A stretch of 64,000 bases of DNA from Paramacrobiotus metropolitanus (Eukaryota; Tardigrada; Eutardigrada; Parachela; Macrobiotidae): contig NW_026570225.1 in assembly GCF_019649055.1 (NCBI RefSeq), forward strand, positions 3,348,001-3,412,000, written 5' to 3'. Of this stretch, positions 37,080 to 48,841 are shown in pieces (positions within the stretch are counted from its first letter, which is position 1; every line of letters begins with the position of its first letter). Below the pieces are notes generated by a model that saw only the letters and a program-made list of their open reading frames with translations, made no database searches and was not told where the DNA came from. The translations under genes and the position numbers were made by a program.

Positions 37080-38981
37080 CTAGTGCATTATCGTTTTTAT
37101 CGGATCGTTTCCCGTGTGCTTAGAAGATCTCCCAATAGGAATAAAGATATCAACGGGAGAATTGCTGCTGCTCGGACTTTGTTGATAGCGACCTGAACTT
37201 TGTTGGTTGGCTACCATCTGCTTCACCGTGGGATTGTCTTCATAGCCGGCAACGGGCGCAGAAAAGTATCCCTGTCTGACTGGCGCTGTTTCGTATTTTG
37301 CCTGCATGGAAGCGCTGGGAAACTGCTCACCCGATGAATCCAGTGATTTGCCTAATTTTCCACCGCCGAACAGCGCGGCAATGATTGCCGGAACGGGTTT
37401 GCGATGGTGCTCACGGTCCACTTCGTAGCCCAGCGTGGGATATTTGGCCGGCGAATAACTCTCATCCATGGGCGGTGGCGATTTCTTCTCCTGCACGGTC
37501 ACAGGATCCCGCTTATACTCGGCCTTGGTGGCGGTGAAATACGTGGGATAGTTGGCCGGTTTGGACGGGGCACTGTCGGTTTCATAGGTGATGTCCTGTC
37601 CCGGCGGGGTCACCGTGGCGGCGGCTTGATAGGCAATCGGTTGCTTTAATCCCACGTTATTAAACACCGGATACAAGTCGTATCCGGGCGCAGTGGCAGG
37701 CATTCGCTGTTGTTGCTGTATTTGCTCATTCTGGTAGGGAATCTTTAAAGTGATAGCCGGTAATTGATCATATGTCATCTGTAATTTCTTTTCATGTTGA
37801 ATATTGGGTACCTGTTCATACGCTACTAATGGCTTCTTTTCCGGCATAAAACTGGGCATCTGGTAGATGGTTTTGATGTCAGGATAATTGGCAAATTTTT
37901 CTTGATAGACCATGGGCATTTCTTGCTGTATGATCGGTTTCTTGTTCGTATAAGGATAGCTGCCTAATCCCAGCGCATAAGGATTAGTGCTCGGTGCCGA
38001 GAGGATGGTCGCCGGCCGGTCCGGTTCGGCGGCGGCATAGACAATGGTCGGCTTTTGGGCCAACGCTGTCGGTAGTGGTTTCTGGTAGGTGATTAAGCCG
38101 TCTGGGAACTGTTTGCTGTACATTTCCTTAATATTAATATTATCCGCTGCAACCGGTTTCTCTCCGACCGGAAGAGAATACACGACCTTTTGCTCGCTCA
38201 TCGGCGGAAAGGAAGGGGCTGCGCCGTACGGCATTTCGGCTGCCGGTTTCGCATTCTCTACATAAATGGCCGCTGCGGGTGGCGATTTGCCGATAATGCT
38301 GCCATAATCGCCTTCCAGAATCGCTTTGACGGAGGGAATATTCTGACTGTAGCTGGGCATGTAAGGTGATGCCGGCGGACCGCTTAGCAGGGCTTTTAAA
38401 AATTCCCGATAATTCCCGTACGGAGAACCGGTTAGCGATGTCTTGGGATACACAGATTTGTAGTACGCTCCGCTTTTATCGTACAACGGCTTCGTGGGAT
38501 ACACCAACGGATCCACCGGATACGGATCGTATTTGTAGCCGTAATGTGAATTGGGATAGCTGGATTTCTCCGCCGAATCGGCAGCGCTCTTGAAGACGCC
38601 GATGTCGTATTTGGAGGGCAGTTTGGGCAGCACGACATTATTGGAGGAGTAGGAATAGGGCGCCGGCGGGGGTGGGAAGTAGCGTGGCGAGTATTCCGCC
38701 GGGGGGCCGGGTGGGGGCGGCGGTGGAGGCTGGTAAAAGGGCGGATCACTGCGATACGACGGGGGAAACGGCGGCGGATAGGAGCCGGGATTCAGCGGCG
38801 GATAACTGCCGAAACCCAGCAGAGAGAACAAGCCGCTGAGCGGATTCTGGCCGGCATAATTGGGAAAGGGGATGCTGGGCGCCCCGAATAACTGGCAATG
38901 GACGAACAGCGGCCAAAGTCCCGATAATCCCATTAACGGCATCGCCACTCTGGCAACATCCAGCATAATGTTATTATACAT
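37080..38981 (-). CDS. Secreted Pro/Tyr-rich structural protein
   Basis: A single uninterrupted exon of 633 codons, unusual beside its intron-rich neighbours. The start has a probable signal peptide: the hydrophobic run VAMPLMGLSGLWPLFVHC within residues 12-29, followed by a mature chain starting near QLFGAP. The chain is rich in Pro, Tyr, Ala, Gln and Lys, with polyproline runs at about residues 75-105 and repeated short motifs such as YPPP, KxPxVY and PxxYxxxKP. No folded domain is evident. Such composition is typical of extracellular matrix, cuticle or adhesive proteins with little order; tyrosines may be crosslinked. I do not recognise a named family and the role is inferred. It lies tail to tail with PI4KA, 459 bp apart. 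Confidence 0.75.
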   Translation of the reverse strand: MYNNIMLDVARVAMPLMGLSGLWPLFVHCQLFGAPSIPFPNYAGQNPLSGLFSLLGFGSYPPLNPGSYPPPFPPSYRSDPPFYQPPPPPPPGPPAEYSPRYFPPPPAPYSYSSNNVVLPKLPSKYDIGVFKSAADSAEKSSYPNSHYGYKYDPYPVDPLVYPTKPLYDKSGAYYKSVYPKTSLTGSPYGNYREFLKALLSGPPASPYMPSYSQNIPSVKAILEGDYGSIIGKSPPAAAIYVENAKPAAEMPYGAAPSFPPMSEQKVVYSLPVGEKPVAADNINIKEMYSKQFPDGLITYQKPLPTALAQKPTIVYAAAEPDRPATILSAPSTNPYALGLGSYPYTNKKPIIQQEMPMVYQEKFANYPDIKTIYQMPSFMPEKKPLVAYEQVPNIQHEKKLQMTYDQLPAITLKIPYQNEQIQQQQRMPATAPGYDLYPVFNNVGLKQPIAYQAAATVTPPGQDITYETDSAPSKPANYPTYFTATKAEYKRDPVTVQEKKSPPPMDESYSPAKYPTLGYEVDREHHRKPVPAIIAALFGGGKLGKSLDSSGEQFPSASMQAKYETAPVRQGYFSAPVAGYEDNPTVKQMVANQQSSGRYQQSPSSSNSPVDIFIPIGRSSKHTGNDPIKTIMH

Positions 38982-41574
38982 AGTGAGTTACTAAGATTTC
39001 ACAACGCCGCAGGGCTGACTTTAAATTATTGTGTTGCGAGTGGTGGACGCGCGCGGGATAGCGTTACTGTGAGTGACTGGTGAATGTCTGTCGACATATC
39101 GGGCTGGTTTTATAAGATTAAGCGCATCGCGGCGCGCCGCGCGGGACCTCGAGGCTGTCTTGTCGGTGCGGATGCGACCAGTGGCCAAGAGGCCTATACG
39201 CTGGCGCTGATCAGGAACGACAAACTGGGGTGTCACAAAAACCTGCTGCACAGTGCCGGTGTTGATTTAGTGTAATCAGATGGCACTCAGAGGTGATGCG
39301 TAATCCTTCATAACAATCAAGATTTGTGTATTTAGGGGGCTTAATAGGCAAAATGGACAAGCTTCCTGGCTTTACACTATGTCTGTTAAAAAATTATTTT
39401 TTTTAAAAAGCCAACGTGCCATCAACAGGTACACGCATCGTACATGTGCAAGCCTGAAGATGTAAGCGCGTATAACAACAGCTGACACCTAATACTGTCA
39501 TAACTCGTAGCATAATATCACCAAAGTTTAGTGATATTATGCTCGTAGGTGTATAGTACTTCATTATTTTAAAACGCTAAAAAACTAATATATAAGAAAG
39601 CAAGGATGCAATCGCGCTGTGTTGCAGCATTATGCGGACCACAGGACGGACGAAAATTGCAGCAAATTGAAAGGAGCAACAAAAGTACTGTAACCAGTCT
39701 AAGCTCTTTGTTAAAGTGCTTCGATTTGTTAGACTGTTTTGTGCGCGATGTAAATTTGCTTCTGCTGTCGTTATCGAACTGGTCATCCACGCGAAAAAGT
39801 AGATATTATTTGCGCTAAACTTATTGTTAAAGATAAAACATAATTTATTATTACCTTCTCTAGATCTTGTAGCCGACGTTTCTCTGATCCACGAAGCAAA
39901 ACAAAGAAATATTAATGTGACATGAAGTGTAGCGAACAACGTAAGGTCATTATGCACTGCTTTATACGGTACTTGCACAATACCAGCACAGCCGAATTAA
40001 AATATACTGTAAAGTATATCGCAATTGCCAAATCAAAATATCAATATACACGCACAATTCTTTGAAAGACTCTATCGAAGGTTATTTGTGCAGCTGAATG
40101 TCAACGCCACTTGAGCAAATGTTTTGAGTTTTTATACCACACAAGAAACAGATAAATTTAATAAAAATCGTTGTTTGTGACGTGTAACCTTTAAGAGCAG
40201 CCAGTTCCGGCACAGTTCGTTGTGAAGACTTAGGCTTGAGCTTGTTCCGCATTTCTACCGACTTCTGCGTGTATCGAGTTCTTTGAGCTTCCATCATTTA
40301 GATCAGGGTCAAATGATGCAACCTAACAGTACTTCACGACAAAACAGCCCTTGAAGGATCTTTCCAGTTCTCCATGCATTCATGTTGAGATACTCTTCCT
40401 GCGTCAACAATTTACACTGGCATTCATTCATTACTCAAAAGGCACTCGCGAGTTAAGACGCCGTAAAATTGCAGTTCACTTGCTTATAGTGTTTTAATAC
40501 TATCAGCACAATAACACCTCTACCTTGTTTCAACGATTAAACCCTGCAAAAATTTTGATTAAAATTTCAGTAAATTAGTTACGATGCTTATGCTTTCGGT
40601 CAGTAGAGAAAACACCAAGTTTGGGATTGCTTAGTACAGCCATGCATGGCTGCAGAGCAATTTACAGTTAGAACGATGAGTGCGGTCACGTTACGGATTG
40701 AAATTAAAGTTTAGCTGCAGGTTGCAAAATACAGCATTTTGTGGTATTACATGTACAAGTTCAGTACAGTCCATTATTATGCACAGCACACAACATACGT
40801 ATATTTACATAGATGATATGTATACGATACGTATGCGTAAAGAAACGATGTCAGAAGACTACATGTGATAAACCGATTTTTGTAAGTAACACTGTAAGCC
40901 ACTGTATTGGATATTCCAACTGAGACCATGATCCACGGACGAAGGCCAGATGCTTATAAAGGTCACGCGCGCGCTGTTATATACCCGGCCTTGTGCACAC
41001 ACAGTCGGTGTTTCTTGAGGAAAGCATGATTAGTACAAAATCAAAAACTGAATAAGATTAATATTACGTAAATACTTTGCTTTTTATACTTATTTATTTG
41101 CAAATTTCAAGCTAACAATAAATATTATACGCTGTTTCATTGTTATTTTAACCACCAACCTTATAATTTTCTGACATTGGCTTACATATCTGGAATCACA
41201 TCTTTGATGTGCAGCCCGATAATGATGTCTATACATGGTTGCATTCTATACTTCTACTAAAACTATGCTCCTTTAATCGTGCATAAGGTTACGGTGTTCG
41301 TGGTCGTATACGACAATTCACAATTAATTTAAGAGTACATACAGTACCTTCTTACCAGTTAGTTCTTACAGTCACGGGCAAGCGATTTACTGATAAATCA
41401 GCTTATCTAATCGCAGCTCGCAGCACGTTGTCCTTGCAGCTTGCCTACAATTTTTTTATACACTTTAAGCATCGTTCGCAGCCAAACTAAACCGGAGCTG
41501 GTAACTTAGCATTCAAGTCAATCATATCCTGACGTTAAACTTTCGAAAACCAAAATCTCCGAAGTTTCTCAGCA
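38982..41574. other. Intergenic between divergent genes
   Basis: No gene supported. The part just right of 38981 should hold the promoter of the Pro/Tyr-rich gene and that left of 41575 the UPB1 promoter. A perfect 13-bp stem hairpin lies at 39511-39545. Confidence 0.4.
39511..39545. repeat. Hairpin, 13-bp perfect stem
   Basis: AGCATAATATCAC and GTGATATTATGCT are inverted arms around a 9-base loop (CAAAGTTTA). AT-rich, isolated, no associated coding sequence. Confidence 0.5.
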
Positions 41575-44500
41575 ATGGCTAAACATTCGGAAAGAGTGGA
41601 AGACGTGTTTAATGCTCTTCCGGACGAACAGCGGGATTTCGTGTACAAAATTCTTTACGGAAAATCTCCTTCGTAAGTATAGTATTTAGATAATACTCGT
41701 ACAGTTTTGAGCGCAGTATCTTTTAACAAAATTCAATGCTTAAATTCAATGCTTAATTATCCAATTACTGCTAGAACTCTATAGCTTTATTTACCTAAAT
41801 AAACGTCGCACTGAACAGCTTCAACCGGCAATTTGCATAAGTATATTTTATATTCGGTTTTCCTATCCCACGCAAGACTCTGGAGCTGGAGCACCCCAGA
41901 TTTGTAATTAAGCCCACGTTTTAGTCGCAACTGATATTTCAAAACAACTCAAAATGCATTATTCAGTATAGCTTGCTAATTGCTTAAAATAGCTCACTCA
42001 CTGACTGCATTGGTCTGCATGGAATAGGTATACGAGTACCATATATGTTAATAATAGCAATAATAATAAGCACATTACTGCTTTAATTTAACAATGGTGG
42101 GCCATGGCTGTTGTGTAATTCTTGTTTGACGACATTAAATTTTGACGATTTTTTTCATGCCGCAGTGATCTGAGTCTTCAGCTTCCACCGGAAGCGTTAG
42201 CCATCGCTAAGAAACATGGATTCGATATGCAGGGTTACCAGTTCACGGCTGCGACAGAATCCACTCGCCCAGCGAGAATCGTTCGCGTCGGATTAGTGCA
42301 GACGTCCAGTACGAGTACAGTAGTCTCACGGAAAGCCGTATTACAACTAACCACGTCCACTTCTGGATCAGACTACTTCTTGATCGCGTAAAAACGTTTA
42401 TCTTTCCCTTTGAGCAGTCGCAGCTGCAACCACCGAGCCGGTGCAAATTCAACGGGATGCCATTTTCGAGAAAGCAAAATGCTTCTTCGACGCGGCCAGT
42501 AAATCGGGAGTCAATGTCGTCTGCTTCGAGGAATGTTGGCGTAAGACAAGTGTAAACAAATATTAATATTTATATGTGCAGACTGTAGTATGATTGCGAT
42601 TAAAAGTATGCTACGTTGACGCTACAGTAGTATATTGACCATAATGATTTTTCAGATATGCCTTTTGCGTTTTGCACGCGCGAGCGATTGCCATGGTGCG
42701 AATTTGCGGAGGAAATTTCTAACGGGCCCACTGTCTCGCTTTGTTCAAAGGTGACCACTGACAACGGACAGGACATAGACCATTTCACCCCTTTTATCAA
42801 TTATGAAAGGGGGAATAAGTTTTCGTTAATCGAGCAAAACAAATCTAACAGCAGTATCGCACTGCTTCTGTTCTTCACTAAATAGGGATACGAGCATGCT
42901 TACAGTGGATGTTTTTCATAATAGTTCGAATTGTTGTAGATGGCGAAGCAATATAACATGGTGGTTATCTGCCCGATTTTGGAGCGCGACACTCTTCGCG
43001 GTGATATAATTTGGAACACCGCTGGTAGTTGTTTGCACTAAGTCTCCCCGTCACCAGGTACACTTTACGTTTTGCTTTTGCAGTGGTGATCAACACTGAC
43101 GGAAGTGTAATTGGTACTCAACGAAAAAATCACATTCCTCGCGTTGGAGATTTCAACGAGGTGAGAATGTAAAAATTCTCTATAATTATGAGAATGTTTA
43201 TACTCAAGTCTGCGTTAAGTCGGAAGTAAATTACTTATATAGAGTACGTATTATATGGAAGGAAACAGTGGACATCCAGTTTTCCAAACTCCATACGGTA
43301 ATATGATCTGTTTCTGTGAGGAGTAACACGGGATACTGCACCGAAGTATCTTGTTCATAATGGTGTTTTTCACTCTGCAGGTCGCATTGGTATCAGTGTT
43401 TGCTACGGTCAGTGGAGCTCTTTACGGTCATGAGTCATGACGGAATAAATAATTTATTAGACGGATACTTTTTTGAAAAATAATTGTCGTTTATGATATC
43501 TAACGATTTAGGATAAGCTATTTTTTCCAGATCGACATCATCCACTCAACTGGTTTATGCTGCAAGTGAACGGTGCAGAAATTGTTTTCAATCCTTCTTG
43601 TACCGTGGCGGGATTAAGGTAAACCGAGACATTAGCCCAGCGCTATTGCTAGCCGAAGGTCCGGGACAGTTTCACATTTAGCTACGCTGATCGAATTTAA
43701 GAATATATAAGTGCCAAATTAAAGCGTTCATTGAGCATACTTCAATACTTTTTTGTATGTTTTAGCGAGCCACTATGGGGTGTGGAAGCTAGAAATGCAG
43801 CAATTGCTAACAGGTGAAACCATTTTAGTCTGGTACAAGAGAATGTTCCACTACACTTACCGTCAGAAGTATAGAAACTCCAGTTAAATAATATTGTGGT
43901 AACTGCTATACGAGTACCCTGACAGCCATATTAAAGTGCGTTAGTTATGCTACACCTTGGTTATGCTATAAAGTACGTGCAGATAAGCATTAATCTTGCC
44001 GGTTTTCTTTCAGTTATTTCACGTGTTCGATTAATCGTGTTGGAACAGTAAGCTTAATTACTTACTTACATTTTCTTTATCGAATTCCGCTTGAAGATAT
44101 TTGACTGAGATTGATTGTAAACTCGATTAATACAGGAAACCTTTCCTAATGCATTCACATCCGGAGACGGGAAATCAGGTATACCGAGTCTACGGTGACC
44201 TGTCTGCTTGCCGTGATACGTCAATCGATCGATCGATGTTATTTTTCTTATAATCTGTAGTTGCTGTTATTTATTTATACGCCACGCACTAACTCTGCAT
44301 AAAATTAATGATGTTTTTGGTACTGATATGCACAAAACAAACGTATAGTTGTGAATGGGTTTAAAATTATGTGTCAATACATTCCTTTAAGTAATTGGAT
44401 TTGGACATGTGTTCAGAATTTAAACACTGGAAACTGTATGCTTATTTTGTAGCTCACAAAGATTTTGGACCATTTTATGGTAAGAGAGCTGCCGTGACCT

Positions 44501-45253
44501 ATTAATAATATTTTTATTCATTAAATAAACTATCCGAACATTAATTACCAAGGTCTGGAAGTTAAAATTGCTCGGATACCAGGTGAAACTATAATTACTT
44601 ATGCAAGCGTACGCTCATGTTCATAGACACGCAAATGCACGTATAAACAACACGGAGTTGTCTGCCGTTGACGTCTAGCATGAGACCGGAAGCGGCCACT
44701 GCGTAACGTTGTGATCTGATTTTAGGATCCAGTTACGTCACAGCACCAGATGGGATTCGAACGCCGGTTAGTTCATGATACTTCACACATAGACGTGGAG
44801 ATTGGCCCAAAATAGCTCAGCATCTCCCTTGAGGTACCTTTGTTGCCTTAAAATAGGGTTTGTCACGTGAGCGCGATGGTTTGCTTGTGGTGCAAATGGA
44901 TTTAAACCTCAACCGCCAAGTGTCGGATAAATGGGGATTCAAGGTATTGTACTTTACTTATTACTCTAATCAGCCACGAGTATTGTTAATACATACAAAA
45001 GGTACTCGTAGCAATGCAGTGCTATCCACAGTAAAGTGCAACAAAAGATAATGACAGTATTTGTACAATATTTTTACGCCTGCAAAAGACATACAAAAAA
45101 ATAACTTCGATCCTGCATTTTCAGATGACTCAACGCTTGGATCACTATGCTGCAGAGTTTGCGAAACTTGCCAAGCGAGAATACTTGCCCCATACTGTCC
45201 ACCCACCTAATAATGCGAAAGGTCAAAACGTTCAGGAGAATGGATCCAATTAA
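41575..45253 (+). CDS. UPB1: Beta-ureidopropionase (beta-alanine synthase)
   Basis: I place 16 short exons: 41575-41672, 42166-42308, 42418-42540, 42656-42750, 42940-43024, 43084-43160, 43243-43297, 43381-43407, 43531-43618, 43766-43813, 44014-44047, 44136-44178, 44453-44479, 44726-44766, 44857-44943, 45125-45253. They sum to 1,200 bp, 399 residues (human 384). The enzyme hydrolyses N-carbamoyl-beta-alanine and N-carbamoyl-beta-aminoisobutyrate, the last step of reductive pyrimidine breakdown, in the cytosol. The nitrilase-superfamily triad falls at Glu119 (CFEECW), Lys196 (QRKNHIPR) and Cys233 (SVCYDRHHP), the same numbers as in the human enzyme. The glycine after the Cys-Tyr pair in vertebrates is Asp here, its codon being made at an exon junction. 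Two exons are only 27 bp. Confidence 0.93.
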
Positions 45254-46286
45254 GAACATCACAACTAAGCTACGAGTATCGAGTTTTTAGTTTGTTAACG
45301 ACAACGGTGCAAATGTTTATTGGTGTTATTACTGCAAATCAAATTGTTTCAGGTATGAAGTACGCAATATTTACTAATACACATGCCGAAAAAGTTTGCA
45401 TTGTCAATGTTGAGTCTGTAAGTAAACTGTTTGTTGAGCATGCTTCAGTAAACGTTAACTGTTACCAGTTTTTCTAATAGACATTCATTATGCTGATTAA
45501 TTATTTATGGCGGTGTAATTACAAGTAGTCACGCTGTTTTAGTATGGTACTACTAATTTACTAGAGTGGTACAACTATTCCGTAAATGTGGAAGTACGAT
45601 AGGCAGCGTAACTGCAATACACTACTTATTGTGGAATTACGCATAGTGTTAATAATCGGACGTAAAACAACAAAGTCGGCATTGCGGCTCACACATTAAA
45701 GTTTCTACAAAGTTGTTTATAAGTGATTTTGTTCTTTCGACGTCGCAAACACAATGTAGTAAATATCGTGCTACACGTAGGTCCCCAAGGTTGAACAACG
45801 ACTGCCGGCTGGTGATCGTGATCATATTTTCCGGTTTGTTCACATATTTGCCGGATTTAGCAGGCTTTCGTTTTTCGTCTTCTCTAGGGTAGCTGATCTC
45901 TGTTCTCCGGAGATACACTGCATTACACACATACGGCATATAATAGTATTTGGCAGATCAAAAAATTCTGATCGATTTAAAAGAGAATAATATCTCTAGG
46001 TCTATTTTCTTATTGTGGCATGTTGTACAAAAGAGTAAAATTTTTATCACCCAATGCAAATTATTTAATTTGGCACACCTGCAAATAGAACCACTTATTG
46101 CATATTTTTTATGATTAGTATCATCAATTTTGTAGAAGCATTCTTGGTGTCCATCTATACTCGTAGGGCAGATTTTGTATGCTATGCTGGCCGTTTTATT
46201 GTTGTATATTATAATACATATATATAATGTATAACGTATCTACAATACAATTGACACTCTGACTGCAGTACTCATCCGTACAGTAC
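45254..46286. other. Intergenic
   Basis: AT-rich 3' flank of UPB1 and spacer before the tandem duplication. No gene or clear element seen. Confidence 0.4.
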
Positions 46287-48841
46287 TTACATTTTAACAA
46301 TTATTCCGTAACAGCAAAGATTTGCTGTTATGCAGGAAGTGTGAAGCGTTATGACAGGGAAGGTTCAAAGGAATTTGCGTACGAGTACGAAATGGAATAT
46401 TACGCATCCGGAGCTTTGGAGATTTACAACTTATGATGAATCGGAATAAATGGTCGATACGAGCCGGAGCTGTGACGGGGATAATGCGCAGTACATGAAG
46501 TTTTCTGGGCATGGCTGGGAAGGCCTACCAACAGCGCATTTCCGGTTCTCTGTCTGGCTATTAAAATTCACCGTCGTTCAGTGAACGGTGAATAGACCAG
46601 TCGCTCATTTGTCAGTAGAAGTACTGTACTTACTGGCTGTGTGAATTCTTGTGTATTAACCGCCAGGCCCAGTCCAATGCGTGCGAAGTGTGCACTGTAC
46701 GCCGTAAAGTACGGTACAGCCGATCTATCATGTTGGCTCCCTTTCACCATCACGTTCATCCCAAATTTGGGCTGCCTTCACAATATCTGGATACATGTCC
46801 GACAGGAGTTTGACTTTTCATTGATAGTATTAGATCAGACTTCCGGGGCTTGTCTGAGGGAAAGAAGTGGCTGCCTCTTGACGGGTATGCAGTGTGTGCG
46901 ATATATATTTCTCAATTTGTTTGTTTGCCCTGTCGCGCAGTGTAAATCTTGTTAATATGTCAGCCGTCTGGTGACTGTTTAACGTGTTTTCTTAGATTAG
47001 GCCAGACCGGTCGCTGCGTGGAGTGTGTTGTGATTCGTGTGAAAACATCATCATCATCACCTCTCAGTATCATGACCGTTGCCAGAATGCCGCACTGGTT
47101 CGGGCACGAAGCGCAGAAACACTATCGCTGCACGGTGAAGTATCTGGACGATTCATCATGGGAGACCACGTATACTAAGAGCGAAGACAGCCAGAAGCTC
47201 TTCGACCGGATCTGCGACCATCTTAATCTCATTGAAAAGGACTACTTTGGCCTGCGTTTTGTTGACGAGAAGAAGCAGCGTCGCTGGCTGGATTTAGGGA
47301 AGAATGCACGGAAGCAGCTGAAGAAGGCCGGAAAAGATGTGGACAATGTTATACTGTGTTTCCGCGTCAAATTCTACCCGCCCGATCCCATACTGCGCCT
47401 CCATGAGGAGCTGACGCTTTATCAGTTATTCCTGCAGTTGCGTCGCGATCTCCAGGTAAAAACACGGTGCTCTGCCACTGGCGTCTGCTGTGTATGGCGC
47501 TGAAAAGTTCGATTAGGGATTTTCTTGAGAGCGGGTATTGTGTGAGAGTGTGTGTGTGAATGCGAGTTGCCAGTGGAAAGAGCTGACAACCGGCGCTCTC
47601 CACTCGCTATTGATTTCTATTTTTTTTGCGTGATCATATTGATTGGCAGTTCATATATGCGGGAAGAGCGTGCATCGGTTGTTTCATGCGTTATAGTTAG
47701 TAATCGGCGGGGCTTGACAGTGACATGCGTCAGCAGTATCAGTTAATCCTTTTTAAGCATTTTTCCTTTTTAAGAGCATCGCCAGAATCCGGATTCCGGA
47801 TCCTGGAGACCACTTAAATTTGTATGCACTTTATAGGAGTATGCAGGGAGATCCTAATTACGCAAAAAAAGAATTATCGTGCGGCAGCGTACCAGATTTT
47901 GACGATTGTGCTTAAAACTAGCGACAAAAACAGTTTGATGAAAATTGTCTGCTTACGAGACTACATTTAAAGTATTTTATCGGACCATCCCCTCCTGTTT
48001 CAGTTGTGTAAAGCGTAATACCGGAAAATTTGAATGATTTCGTAACTTTTGAACCATGCGTATATGCTATCGTCATCACGGACATGACAGATGAGTCAGG
48101 ATGGCACCGGTTTTAACAGACGATCAGTGATTTTTTGCTTTACACATTTATTATTACCAAAGTGACAAAACCCGCCATAACGTTAAAAAAGCGAATGGTC
48201 AACATTCTACTAGCAAATTATGATGGTCAGTGCGCAAGGGAAGCATTAGCCGCTTGATCGGGGGAATTGTGTGGAAGTCATAGATAGATCATTGTATGTG
48301 TTACAAAAGTGTTCTAACTATTGGCAGCCATACTAATCAATGTAATCATTACCGTAATTGTGTTCCAGGTATTTTGATCTATTTATTCCCTGCGTGGTGG
48401 CTGTACATGTTGGTAGTTAAGCGTATTAAAGCGCCATTGCAAGAAAACAGCTTGGATTATCGATTCAGATTGAAAATTATTACTTATATCCCCGTCTCTC
48501 ATACGAGACAACCGGTACACTGCAAACTGTAGAAGATTATTGTGTTCAATACAGACTGTGGTACTTATGTGGCATTGAAATTGCGAGAACTGATCGTGAT
48601 TGCCAGAGTGGCAGACTTGTCGGAGAGTTGCAGTTGCGGGAATTCATCAATTTATTTGCAGTGAGATGGGTCGATAGGGAAGTCCTGGTCAATATGGACT
48701 GTCGTTAATTACTTATCCTTACGTGCTTGGGGATGCTGACAGTCGACATAGCCGCTGCTTGTTCAAAAGAGCTACATCACTTCACAATCAGGCAGAAGCA
48801 TTAACACTGTTCTTACCAGTGGGAGAGGGTGTAATGTATTA
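46287..48841 (+). repeat. Tandem duplication, copy 1
   Basis: About 2.55 kb that recurs at 48845-51356 in direct orientation. It holds the presumed promoter or leader and the first coding exon of the FERM gene, with that exon intact here. The copies are very alike apart from many small indels, most of them losses in copy 2, plus one block (about 47937-48005 against 50447-50515) in which the sequences are unrelated. Confidence 0.85.

Noticed and set aside
44735-44766. B-box-like GGGATTCGAACGCC suggesting a tRNA gene
   Set aside because: It is the coding exon for [13 protein letters not shown] of beta-ureidopropionase; no acceptor stem, D arm or anticodon arm is present around it.
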